This document shows positions 9,149-17,023 of a stretch of DNA of 64,000 nucleotides, one piece after another. The notes under the pieces are model-generated. The model worked only from the letters and a program-made list of their open reading frames with translations. It made no database searches and was not told the DNA's origin. The position numbers and the translations under genes are program-made. This DNA comes from Sva-07 sp963715825 (GTDB lineage Bacteria > Actinomycetota > Acidimicrobiia > Acidimicrobiales > Ilumatobacteraceae). The DNA is taken from positions 62,001-126,000 of the forward strand of contig CAVQSI010000006.1 of the NCBI GenBank assembly GCA_963715825.1, read 5' to 3'. The number at the start of each line of letters is the position of its first letter. The stretch's first letter is position 1.

Positions 9149-12100
9149 TCAGCGGTTCGAGCGCTCGAGCGTGGCCAACGCCGACCGGGTCCGCTCGAAC
9201 CGCTCGTCGTCGTCGACCCAGCTCGGGTCGAAGGCGGCCCGGTCGAGTTCGTCGGCGACCGCGTGCGCGGCAGCCGCTCGCTCGGCGTCAGCCACCGACG
9301 CCGCCCGTCGTGCATTCGTTGCGACGCCGCCGTCTGCCCCGCCGTTCGCATCACCGTTCGCATCGTCGTTCGCGCCGTCGTTCACGCCGTCGTGCAAGGT
9401 GATCGCCTCGAACCGATCCTGGAGGAGCCCCCAGCGCCCGCGTCGCCGCCGGTAGCGGGCGAGGGCGACCAGTCGGATCGCCACGATCGCAGCGCCGGCA
9501 GCGAGGACGACGAGCACGATCTGGTTGCGATGCGATGCGATCGACGACACGGTGGCCGCGATCAGGTCGCCGCCGATCGTGTCGCCGCCGGCGTCGGCGG
9601 CGAGCGGCACCTCGGCGGTCGGGTCGAACGGCTGCCAGCCCGTCTGTGGGAACCACACCTCGACCCACGCGTGAGCGTCGGTGCCGCGAACGTTCCAGAC
9701 ACCGGAGACCCGGTCGCGCTCGCCCGGCACGTAGCCGGTGGCGAGTCGAGCGGGCACGCCCTGGCTGCGCAACATGATCGTCAGCGTCGACGCGATCTGT
9801 TCGCAGTACCCGAGCTGCGATTCGAACAGGAAGTCGTCCACGGCGTCGGTCCCTTCGGCCGGAACGGGCGCATCGAGGTCGTACTCGGTGTTGGCGCCGA
9901 GCCACGCCTCGTAGGCGAGGATCGTGTCGTAGGTCGACTCGCCCGGGGTGCGCAGCGACTCGGCGAGGTCGAGGGTGCGCTGGGTGGTCGACTCGGGGAG
10001 TTCCAGGAAGGGTTCGACCTCGGCACCGCCGCTCATCTCGCTGAACGAGGCGAAGAACGCGCCGACGTCGCCCTGGGCCCGCAGGATGTCGGCGTCGACC
10101 TGGATCCGCTCGGAGACCACGGTGTAGACCGAGCCGGCGGTGAGCGTCACGTCGGAACGAAGCGCACCGTCCGGCCGCGTCCACAGCGACCCGTCGAAGA
10201 TCACCTGGACCGGGCGCTGCGCCGCGAACACGACGTTCGGGAGGTCCTGTTCGACGAAGTAGGTCTGGACGAGTTCGCTGCTCGGCACCATCGACCCGAT
10301 CGCGTCGCCGATCGTCGGTTCCACGTCGATCACCGGCCCGTTCTGGGACTGGCCGAGCTCCGGCGACACCGTCCAGGTGCGCCCGTCGAACTCGGTGAAG
10401 GTCTGGCCACGCCAGAAGGCCGGCTCAGGTGCCCGCACGCGCATCACGATCTCGTCGCTGAGCGTGCCGCGCACGCTCGTGTCGAGCGCCTCGGTGAAGC
10501 CGGGGTAGCCGGCGACCTCGCCGATCGTGCCGCGATCGGGAGTGGGGTCGGGTCCGGCGTCCGGTGGCGGCGAGCCGTCGGGGCGCGCCAAACCGCCCGG
10601 CGACGAGACGGTCGGGGCGTCCACCGACATCGCAGGAAGGCCGAGCCGCGCCGGACCATCGGGGATCGGGATCAGACTGAGCACCGCAATCGTTCCGACG
10701 CCGATCGCCACGATCGACACGACCCGGCGGCCGGCGACCTGCATCGACCCCGGTCCGCGTCGGCGCACGGGCGCAGGTCGAGCGGTGACGATGACGCGTT
10801 CGGACTCGAGGCGCGGTTGGCGCATCGTGGTGAGCAGCGATGCGACGAACGGGATGCCCCACGCGGCGAGCCACCAGCCGGTCGTCGCGTCGATGCGGAG
10901 CCCGGCCGCGTAGGACGTGAGCACGAAGGTGATCGCGAGGTGGACGCGCAGCGTCCGACGGTCGACCACCTCGAAGCCGTGGAGCACGACGAGCAGCATC
11001 AACACGTCGGGCAACGGACCGCGCAGCGCCGCCAGGAGGCCATCGACCTCGGCCACCTGCACGCCGATGAGCACGACGGCGGCCACGATCGCCACGAGGA
11101 TCGCTGCCTGCAGCGCGAGTGGCCGCCGCCCGCCACGCCGAGCGGACCACAGCGACACCGCTGCCCCGACCACGACCGCCATCAGCAGCAGCGCGTACGA
11201 CCTCGGCGCCCCGTCGAGCGCCCCGGCCAGCATCGCCAGGCTGGTGAAGGCAGCGGCCGCCGCGGTCCATCGAGTCGGGCCGGTCACCGGTGCAGGGGGC
11301 TTGACCGCCGCCGGTCGTAGCCGGATCGGGCGATGCAGCAGCCCGACCTGCGCAACCGTCGGGCGACGTCGCGGGTCGAGGGCGTCCCGGTCGATCTGGA
11401 GTTGCGCAGCGATCGCCGACCATCGAGCAGCGTCGTCGGCGTCGTGCACGACGTGCGACGAACCGTCGTCGGCTCGCACCTCGACGTCGTGGCCGAGCCG
11501 GCGCGCCTCGTCGAGCGTCCAACGCAGCCGGCTCGCGTCGGCGGCCTCCAGATCGAGGAGCCAGCGCTCGTCGATCGAGGTCACCCGATCGTGCACGATC
11601 AACTCGTCGGTGCGCAACGACGACGCCCAGTGCACGGAGTTCGTCGCGTCACCGCGTCGCCAGGGTCGCACGCCGTCGATCTCGCCGCCGTGGTTGCCGC
11701 GCCTCGCAGCGACCGACCCCTCCGACCGCGACGGGTTCGTCTCGAGTTCGAGCAGCGGGCCCTGTCCGATCGGGGCGACGTGCAGCGGTTCGATCTCGAT
11801 CGGCGCGCTGCGCTTCCACCAGATCAATCCGGCCGGCCCGGTCACGTACACCGAGGCCGTCAGCTCCGTCAGCGTTCCCGGTGACTCGAAGCGCACGGTG
11901 ATCGCATCGGTGTGCGGGGCGGCCCCGGCCGCGTTGGTGGCCTCGGCGACGCTGACGAGCGTGCCGTCGGGATGCGCGAGCGTGACGCGCCGCCGCTCGA
12001 TGGCGCGCGGGGACGTCGGACCCTCGATGGTGACCAGCACCGTGAACCGATCGCCGACCGTGACGACGGACGGCGCGAGCGCCGCGCGGACCCGCACCGA

Positions 12101-12319
12101 ACGCGCTGCCCACCATCCGGCGGCGATCTCGTACACGCCTGCCACGAGCGTGGCAGCCAGGATCAGGATCACGGCGGTGGCCCCGGTCAGGCGAGCGATC
12201 GCTGCGCTCGCCAACCAGGCACCGAGCAGCGAGCCCGTGCCGGGCGACCAACCACTGAGGCGACGACGTGCTCCGTCGTTCCCGGCCGATCGATGTGTGC
12301 CGGCGTCCACGGTCGTCAT
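9149..12319 (-). CDS. DUF58-TgpA transglutaminase fusion membrane protein
   Basis: A 1056-residue fusion of two proteins normally encoded separately. Residues 1-330 hold two N-terminal membrane helices and a DUF58 domain, with the motif GVRPWRRGDATNSVHWASS near 218. Residues of about 345-560 carry six or so membrane segments of the TgpA N-terminal type. An extracytoplasmic transglutaminase core follows, with catalytic Cys in LGYCEQIAST (about residue 838), His in GTDAHAWVEVW and Asp in PFDPTAE. A last membrane helix and a cytoplasmic tail end the protein. The family works with MoxR ATPases, and a moxR gene lies 41 bp upstream. It probably acts in cell-envelope processing; the substrate is unknown. 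A 12-bp tandem repeat encodes a DGAN-like stretch in the tail. Confidence 0.88.
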   Translation of the reverse strand: MTTVDAGTHRSAGNDGARRRLSGWSPGTGSLLGAWLASAAIARLTGATAVILILAATLVAGVYEIAAGWWAARSVRVRAALAPSVVTVGDRFTVLVTIEGPTSPRAIERRRVTLAHPDGTLVSVAEATNAAGAAPHTDAITVRFESPGTLTELTASVYVTGPAGLIWWKRSAPIEIEPLHVAPIGQGPLLELETNPSRSEGSVAARRGNHGGEIDGVRPWRRGDATNSVHWASSLRTDELIVHDRVTSIDERWLLDLEAADASRLRWTLDEARRLGHDVEVRADDGSSHVVHDADDAARWSAIAAQLQIDRDALDPRRRPTVAQVGLLHRPIRLRPAAVKPPAPVTGPTRWTAAAAAFTSLAMLAGALDGAPRSYALLLMAVVVGAAVSLWSARRGGRRPLALQAAILVAIVAAVVLIGVQVAEVDGLLAALRGPLPDVLMLLVVLHGFEVVDRRTLRVHLAITFVLTSYAAGLRIDATTGWWLAAWGIPFVASLLTTMRQPRLESERVIVTARPAPVRRRGPGSMQVAGRRVVSIVAIGVGTIAVLSLIPIPDGPARLGLPAMSVDAPTVSSPGGLARPDGSPPPDAGPDPTPDRGTIGEVAGYPGFTEALDTSVRGTLSDEIVMRVRAPEPAFWRGQTFTEFDGRTWTVSPELGQSQNGPVIDVEPTIGDAIGSMVPSSELVQTYFVEQDLPNVVFAAQRPVQVIFDGSLWTRPDGALRSDVTLTAGSVYTVVSERIQVDADILRAQGDVGAFFASFSEMSGGAEVEPFLELPESTTQRTLDLAESLRTPGESTYDTILAYEAWLGANTEYDLDAPVPAEGTDAVDDFLFESQLGYCEQIASTLTIMLRSQGVPARLATGYVPGERDRVSGVWNVRGTDAHAWVEVWFPQTGWQPFDPTAEVPLAADAGGDTIGGDLIAATVSSIASHRNQIVLVVLAAGAAIVAIRLVALARYRRRRGRWGLLQDRFEAITLHDGVNDGANDDANGDANGGADGGVATNARRAASVADAERAAAAHAVADELDRAAFDPSWVDDDERFERTRSALATLERSNR
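9345..9392. repeat. 12-bp tandem repeat inside the DUF58-transglutaminase gene
   Basis: Four tandem 12-base units (consensus TTCGCRYCGTCG on the plus strand) encode a degenerate Asp/Gly/Ala/Asn repeat in the cytoplasmic tail. The unit length keeps the frame, so copy-number change would only alter tail length. Confidence 0.75.
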
Positions 12320-12360
12320 CGGTGCGTCACCATCAGAACATCACCATCAGGACATCGGCG

Positions 12361-13371
12361 TCAGAGCGTCGGCGCGGCGATCCCGGCGAGGCAGTCGGCG
12401 ACCAGCTCTCGACCGGTGTCGACGCCGGCGTGCGTGCCCGCCACACGGTGGGCGAGGGTCGGCCCAGCGGCACGCACGATGTCGTCGGGGGTGATGAACG
12501 TTCGTCCGGCCATCGCCGCGAACGCACGTGCCAACGCGACCACGGCGACGCCACCGCGCGTCGAAGCACCGACTCGGATCGCCGGGTGTTCCCGGGTGGC
12601 CTGGAGGAGCTGCACCACGTAGCTGCCGATGGCGTCGCTGATGTGGACCGCCGCGACCGCAGCGCGTGCAGCGTCGAGCCGCTCCAGCGACGTGACCGGG
12701 TGAACCGCATCGAGCACCGTGCGCCCGCGACGCCCGGTGAGCACCTCCAATTCGGCCGCCGCCGGTGCCCGCCCCGGGGTGACGACGGAGCGGAACCGGT
12801 CGAGGGAGCCTTCGCCCAGCCCGTAGGTGCCGGCGATGTCGATCGGGTTCTGGGTGGCGACGATCATGAAGGGTGTCGGCAGCGGATGCACGACGCCGTC
12901 GACGGTGACGGTTGCCTCTTCGGCGAGTTCGAGCAGCGCCGACTGCGTGCGCGGCGTCGCCCGATTGAGTTCGTCGAACACGACGACGTTGGCGAACACG
13001 GGGCCGGGCCGGAAGGTCATGCTGTCGATGTCGAGCCGGCCGCTGGGCACCATCGAGCCGGTGATGTCGCCCGGCAGCAGGTCCGAGGTGCCCTGGATCC
13101 GGTGGAAGGTGCCATCGATGCTGCGGGCGAGGACCTGGGCGAGCAGCGTCTTGCCGACGCCCGGAATGTCCTCGATCAGCAGGTGCCCGCCCGACAGCAG
13201 GGTGGCGACGGCGACCTCGGCGACGTCGTGCTTGCCGGCGATCACCGCATCGATGCTGGCGACCAGATGTGCGGCGAGTTCAGCGACGTCGAGTTCGGCG
13301 CTGCCCGGATCGACGTCCGGATCGTGCCGGGTGTCGGGCGCGTGCATGATCGGCGGCGGCAAGGTGTCCAC
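12361..13371 (-). CDS. MoxR-family AAA+ ATPase
   Basis: AAA+ chaperone-like ATPase of 336 residues. Walker A is EDIPGVGKT near residue 75, Walker B VVFDELNRA near 131, and sensor 1 is in IVATQNPI. MoxR proteins remodel or activate partner proteins, usually with DUF58, VWA or transglutaminase partners. The immediately downstream DUF58-transglutaminase gene is the obvious partner. The start is GTG 13371 or ATG 13347; neither has a strong Shine-Dalgarno, and the conserved domain begins well after both. It is distinct from the CoxD-type ATPase at 20306-21247. Confidence 0.87.
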   Translation of the reverse strand: MDTLPPPIMHAPDTRHDPDVDPGSAELDVAELAAHLVASIDAVIAGKHDVAEVAVATLLSGGHLLIEDIPGVGKTLLAQVLARSIDGTFHRIQGTSDLLPGDITGSMVPSGRLDIDSMTFRPGPVFANVVVFDELNRATPRTQSALLELAEEATVTVDGVVHPLPTPFMIVATQNPIDIAGTYGLGEGSLDRFRSVVTPGRAPAAAELEVLTGRRGRTVLDAVHPVTSLERLDAARAAVAAVHISDAIGSYVVQLLQATREHPAIRVGASTRGGVAVVALARAFAAMAGRTFITPDDIVRAAGPTLAHRVAGTHAGVDTGRELVADCLAGIAAPTL

Positions 13372-13573
13372 GTGGGAGCTATCGGCACCGATGGCCGCTG
13401 TCTTGACCCCGTCCGATGCACGCGTACGGGAGACGGACGGCGGGCAAACGCCGGGTGAACGAATCGCGCAGGATCGTTACACAAGACCCACGACACGGCC
13501 GGGCCGCCTGCACTACGTTGGAGGACGCAAGCACCGAAACCACCGTGGCACGGCCACGAAGCAGGAGGTAGCA

Positions 13574-13912
13574 ATGAGCCAGCGTCACCGGTCTCCCGAG
13601 ATCGTGTTGCCACTCAAGCAGGAAGTGCGTGCCCACGCCCACAGCGAACGGCACCGCATCCACGTCGAGTTGCAGAGTGTCGCCCAGGACGTCAGTGCCG
13701 GTCTCGAACCCGACGACGTGCACGAGCCGGGGATGGCGTGGAAGCCGATCGGCCACCACGATCCCGAGATCGCGAAGAGCAAGCTCGCCAAGCGGAGCCG
13801 CACCAAGCGGCACTGGAAGACCAAGATGTGGAAGCGTCGCACGCAGTTGCGCCGTGATCGGGCCGACCAGATGCGTCTGGCCCGCGAGAACTCCGGCCTC
13901 GTCGGCTACTGA
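13574..13912 (+). CDS. Small highly basic hypothetical protein (112 aa)
   Basis: Unrecognised family. The ATG at 13574 is preceded by a perfect AGGAGG at 13562-13567, the strongest ribosome-binding site noticed in the window. The product has no signal or membrane segment. Its C-terminal half is rich in Lys/Arg/Trp (KSKLAKRSRTKRHWKTKMWK), and its N-terminal half is His/Glu-rich. The strong translation signal and charge suggest an abundant nucleic-acid- or ribosome-associated protein; this is inference. It stands alone, flanked by divergent moxR and convergent GNAT. Confidence 0.65.
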   Translation: MSQRHRSPEIVLPLKQEVRAHAHSERHRIHVELQSVAQDVSAGLEPDDVHEPGMAWKPIGHHDPEIAKSKLAKRSRTKRHWKTKMWKRRTQLRRDRADQMRLARENSGLVGY

Positions 13913-13927
13913 CTCCGCCCGCTCGAA

Positions 13928-13955
13928 CCCCGCGGCCTCACACGAGGTCGCGGGG
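13928..13955. terminator. Bidirectional hairpin between convergent genes
   Basis: CCCCGCG and CGCGGGG enclose CCTC/GAGG and a four-base loop, an 11-bp stem with one mismatch. It sits at the convergent junction of the small basic gene and the GNAT gene, overlapping the last codons of the latter. No T-run follows on either side, so this may be a stem-only or Rho-assisted terminator. Confidence 0.45.
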
Positions 13956-14579
13956 ACGGTGGATCCACGCGGTGACGAACTCGTCTCGCCGAGCGTTCCA
14001 TTCCTCGACGGTGATGCCGTAGCGGACGTGGTCCTCCCACGTTCCGTTGATCTCGAGGTAGCGCTCGGCAACGCCCTCGTCGCGGATGTTCAGCTTCTGC
14101 ATGATCCGGCGGCTGCGTTCGTTGCGCGGCACGATGCAGATCTCCAAGCGGTGCAACGACAGCTGCTCGAAGCCGAACTGCATGACCACGGCGACTGCTT
14201 CGGCGACGTAGGCGTGGCCGGCGTGGCGTTGATCGATCCAGTATCCGATCGTTCCCGACTGCATTGCGCCGCGGACCACGTTGTTGAGGTTGACCTCGCC
14301 GACCACCTGCTGGTCGACGAACAGGCCGAACTGGTACGCAGTGCCCGCTGCACGATCACGGTCACGCTGCTGGCAGCGGGTTGCGAACGCGCCGCGGTCG
14401 GTGACGGGATCGGGCTGGTGGAGCGGCCGACTTGGCTCCCACACGGTCAACCACTCGGCGTTGCGACGCCGCACCTCGCTCCAGCTGCGGAAGTCGTTCG
14501 CAGCCAGGGGCCGCAGCATGACCCGGCGGCCGTAGAGCCGCACCGGCGAGTTCGAGCGGGAGGGGTGACGCAGCACCAT
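13938..14579 (-). CDS. GNAT N-acetyltransferase (RimJ/RimL type)
   Basis: Acetyltransferase of 213 residues resembling ribosomal-protein or tRNA-ligand N-acetyltransferases. It has GRRVMLRPLAANDFRSWSEV at the N-terminus, GEVNLNNVVRGAMQSGTIGYWID in the core, the acetyl-CoA-binding region around GHAYVAEAVAVVMQFGFEQL, and RLEICIVPRNERSRRIMQK. The ATG at 14577-14579 overlaps the stop of the Ppx-like gene by one base (TGATG), which fixes the start and indicates coupling. The same frame stays open all the way up through DUF501 to 15566. The intervening 160 or so residues are Arg/His-rich nonsense, so the long frame is not taken as one protein. Confidence 0.82.
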   Translation of the reverse strand: MVLRHPSRSNSPVRLYGRRVMLRPLAANDFRSWSEVRRRNAEWLTVWEPSRPLHQPDPVTDRGAFATRCQQRDRDRAAGTAYQFGLFVDQQVVGEVNLNNVVRGAMQSGTIGYWIDQRHAGHAYVAEAVAVVMQFGFEQLSLHRLEICIVPRNERSRRIMQKLNIRDEGVAERYLEINGTWEDHVRYGITVEEWNARRDEFVTAWIHRPRDLV

Positions 14580-15061
14580 CAGGCGGCCGCCGAGGTGGGC
14601 TCGATGCCGACCGTTCGCAGGTCGAGACGTCGCATGATCCCCAGTATCACGCAACAGGTGGCGATGATCGACTCCACGTGCGCATCTGGCAGCCCGGGGT
14701 TGTGTCGACGGTCGGCGACCGGTTCGACGGCCAGAGTGCGAAAGACCTCGTCGGCGTCGGCACGTCGCAGCTCGTAGCCGTTCGGCACCTCGTCGGCGCC
14801 GATCTCGACGCGTGCCAGTGCCTCGGCATGGGGGCCGACGACGATCACGGCGGGGGTCGCAGCGATCGAGGGCGCCTCGATGAGCAGGTCGTCGAGATGG
14901 TCCTGCACCAGTCCGAAGGCGTTCGTGAGGTCGGCCGGCATCGGCGGGTCGGTGCCGCGCAGTGGGCCGTCGAGCAGCGTGGTCGGCCCGACCGGCACGG
15001 TGTGGGTGCCGCCGCCGTCGACGGCGACCACCAGGGCACGGTCGTCGATCGTCACCCGCAA
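14579..15061 (-). CDS. Ppx/GppA phosphatase-like C-terminal half (N-terminally truncated)
   Basis: Product of about 160 residues that aligns by eye with the second ASKHA half of exopolyphosphatase/GppA. VPVGPTTLLDGPLRGTDPPM corresponds to the conserved VDVGSVRLTE...SDPP block. NPGLPDAHVESIIATCCVIL corresponds to the LPGLHPDRADVIVAGA block. The N-terminal half, with the first phosphate-binding loop, is missing. The start is TTG 15061 or GTG 15055. In other actinobacteria ppx follows DUF501 directly, as here. A deletion that removed the DUF501 stop and the 5' half of ppx would explain both oddities. Without the N-terminal lobe, catalysis is unlikely. The frame is read from codon character and from its one-base overlap with the GNAT start. 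Confidence 0.55.
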   Translation of the reverse strand: MRVTIDDRALVVAVDGGGTHTVPVGPTTLLDGPLRGTDPPMPADLTNAFGLVQDHLDDLLIEAPSIAATPAVIVVGPHAEALARVEIGADEVPNGYELRRADADEVFRTLAVEPVADRRHNPGLPDAHVESIIATCCVILGIMRRLDLRTVGIEPTSAAA

Positions 15062-15065
15062 CGTT

Positions 15066-15566
15066 CCCGGGGCGCTCGATGGGTTGCCTCGTTGCCGCGT
15101 GCTCGGGATCGCCGAGCGTGTCGGGAGCGTCGAGCAGGCCGAGCTCGTCGAGCGCCCACCGGCCGACGGGGTCGTCGCCGCCCGCGAGGTGGTAGGCCAC
15201 GTGGGCGTGCAGACACTTCACGCCCACGCGTGTGCCGCCGACGCCGCCCGATGGCCGTGGACCGGTGTGCGATGCGTCGATGTCGGCGTCACGCTCGATC
15301 TGATAGCGCAGGTGCAGCGCGACGAGTTCGTCGGGATCGATCGCTGCTTCGGCCGCCTTCACGCCGCCGACCGCCTCGAGGCGGCTGACGTCACGGACGA
15401 GCGTCGCGCCGACGAGATAGAAGCGTGTGGGCATCGGCGTACCGTCGTCGAGGAACGGCGCGTTCCGCACCACGACCGGATCGCCGGAATCGTCTCGCAC
15501 GACGACCTCGAACGCGCCGGCCGGCTTGCGCCCGAGCAGTTCGGTGACCCGAGCGCGGTCGTCCAT
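15066..15566 (-). CDS. DUF501 domain protein (no in-frame stop of its own)
   Basis: DUF501 family, a short actinobacterial protein of unknown function that sits between ftsB and ppx in Mycobacterium. It is recognised from RARVTELLGRKPAGAFEVVVR, PTRFYLVGATLVRDVSRLEA and the Cys/His-rich GVKCLHAHVAYHLAGGDDPVGRWAL. The domain ends at about residue 145. The frame then continues without a stop into atypical Arg-rich sequence and eventually into the GNAT gene (stop 13938), so the end given here is a domain limit, not a stop codon. ATG at 15564-15566 overlaps the CoxG-like stop by one base. Confidence 0.7.
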
Positions 15567-16261
15567 CAGCCCCGTCGACGGCGCAGGATCAGCAGGACCA
15601 GGGCGATGGCGACGAGTGCCGGGACGATCCGCTTGACCAGCGAGGAACCGCCGACTTCCATCAGGTCGATCGGTTCGGTGGCCGGGCCTTCGATCTTGCG
15701 CACCTGTGGTGCAGACGTCTGCGCCGCGTCGGCTGCCGGCGCGGCGCTGGCAGCGGGCTCGGCCTCGGTCGCTGGCGCGGCAGCGGGTTCGTTGGAGGCG
15801 CCGACGCCCTGTTCGTCGATCATCTCGTTGAGGTTGTCGGCGAACTGGGCCATCAGCTTCGAGCTGACGTCACCCATGATGCCCCGCCCGAACTGGGCCA
15901 CCTTGCCGGTGATGTGCAGGTCGGTGGTGACGGCCACGCGGGTGCTGGTCGGCGACAGGCTCTCGGCTTGCGCCGTGATTTCCGCCGACGCGTTGCCACG
16001 CCCACCGGTGTCGCGGCCGGCGCCCTTGATGACGGCGCGGTAGTTCTCGTCGTCGCGTTCGACGAAGTGCGCCTCGCCCTTGAACTGACTGCTGATCGCG
16101 CCGAGCTTCACCTTCACGACGCCGCGGTAGGTCTCGCCCTCGATCTCTTGGAGTTCGGCGCCGGGTAGGCACGGAGCGATCCGTTCGAGATCGGTGATCA
16201 GCGGCCATGCCTCCTCGATGGGACGGTTGACCGTGAACTCGTTGATCAGTTGCTCTGCCAT
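15566..16261 (-). CDS. coxG: CoxG-like SRPBCC protein with C-terminal membrane anchor
   Basis: SRPBCC-fold protein of 231 residues related to CoxG, the CO dehydrogenase accessory protein thought to recruit the enzyme to the membrane. The CoxG domain spans residues 1-150 (FTVNRPIEEAWPLITDLERIAPCLPGAE and TTDLHITGKVAQFGRG are typical). An Ala/Glu/Pro-rich linker follows, and then a C-terminal helix (IVPALVAIALVLLIL) ending in Arg residues, a tail anchor facing the cytoplasm. The ATG at 16259-16261 lies inside the end of the mobA-like gene (16-bp overlap). Location among other cox accessory genes fits a role with the CoxL proteins at 31-40 kb. Confidence 0.82.
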   Translation of the reverse strand: MAEQLINEFTVNRPIEEAWPLITDLERIAPCLPGAELQEIEGETYRGVVKVKLGAISSQFKGEAHFVERDDENYRAVIKGAGRDTGGRGNASAEITAQAESLSPTSTRVAVTTDLHITGKVAQFGRGIMGDVSSKLMAQFADNLNEMIDEQGVGASNEPAAAPATEAEPAASAAPAADAAQTSAPQVRKIEGPATEPIDLMEVGGSSLVKRIVPALVAIALVLLILRRRRG

Positions 16262-16842
16262 CGGCGAAGGTCCCCTGTGGTGTCGATGTCGGCGGGTGAA
16301 CCCACGCACGCTACTTCACTGACCAGATCAGGGCGAAGGCGCATCAGCGCCCGCGCCCCTTCGTCGCCGGTCGTCGGCAGGAGGTCCCAGACGCGCTCGT
16401 CGAGCTTGACCGGATTCGCTCGCCGACCGTCGTAGGTGGCCACGACGATCGGGCCTGGCGAATCGGCAACAGCGCGCCAGGCCGAGGGTGCGATGAAGGG
16501 CTGGTCGGCCAGTCCCACCACGACGGTGGTTGCGCCGAGGGCGCTCGCTGCCTCGATGCCGGCGCGTACCGACGTGATCTGTCCGTCGGCCCACCGAGGG
16601 TTGTGCCGGCAGGTGACCTGGTCGGCCAGCGACTCGGGGACGACGTCGGGGACCGCACCGGTGATGACGACGACGGGGCCGACGGTGGAGGCCAATGCGC
16701 TGGCGAGCGAGCGCTCGATCACGCTGGTGGCCTGCCCGTCGGTCGTGTCGACGAGATTCGCCGACAATTTGTGGACGGCTCCGTCGAAGCGGGATCCGGC
16801 GCCCGCAGCGAGCAGCACGACCACGGGACGCGGAGACATCAT
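16246..16842 (-). CDS. MobA-like / molybdenum cofactor nucleotidyltransferase
   Basis: Nucleotidyltransferase of 198 residues. LLAAGAGSRFDGAVHKL at the N-terminus is the NTP-binding signature LxAGxGxRxG...K, and VGLADQPFIAP near 110 holds the metal-binding Asp. The size and context (CoxG, XdhC, CoxE/D) suggest a MocA-type cytidylyl- or guanylyltransferase that finishes the molybdenum cofactor for xanthine-dehydrogenase-family enzymes. The start has two consecutive ATGs (16842 and 16839). It is coupled to coxG by a 16-bp overlap. Confidence 0.82.
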   Translation of the reverse strand: MMSPRPVVVLLAAGAGSRFDGAVHKLSANLVDTTDGQATSVIERSLASALASTVGPVVVITGAVPDVVPESLADQVTCRHNPRWADGQITSVRAGIEAASALGATTVVVGLADQPFIAPSAWRAVADSPGPIVVATYDGRRANPVKLDERVWDLLPTTGDEGARALMRLRPDLVSEVACVGSPADIDTTGDLRRWQSN

Positions 16843-16917
16843 CCCAGCGTAGGGGCTGATTTCGGCCGTCGCCGTCGTCCCGCCGGGTGCGCACCGGTCG
16901 CCACATGACCGTCATGT

Positions 16918-16997
16918 CGTGACGGTTTCGTGACGAAAACTTCTCGCTCGCGCTTGAGTATTGCGGTTTCGTGACGATACGTTACCGAACCGTCACG
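16918..16997 (+). promoter_or_regulatory. Repeated operator-like motifs upstream of the NlpC/P60 gene
   Basis: CGGTTTCGTGACGA occurs twice as a 14-bp perfect direct repeat at 16923-16936 and 16964-16977, 41 bp apart (about four helical turns). In addition CGTGACGGTT at 16918-16927 is matched by its reverse complement AACCGTCACG at 16988-16997. The cluster occupies the AT-richer gap before the peptidase start at 17024. It looks like binding sites for a cell-wall regulator; the protein is unknown. Confidence 0.5.
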
Positions 16998-17023
16998 GCA
17001 CAGCGCCGTGTGGTACCGACCTC

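Noticed and set aside
13938..15566. One 542-residue DUF501-GNAT fusion protein
   Set aside because: The middle 160 or so residues look like out-of-frame translation, another frame there encodes a Ppx-like protein, and a TGATG overlap marks the GNAT start.
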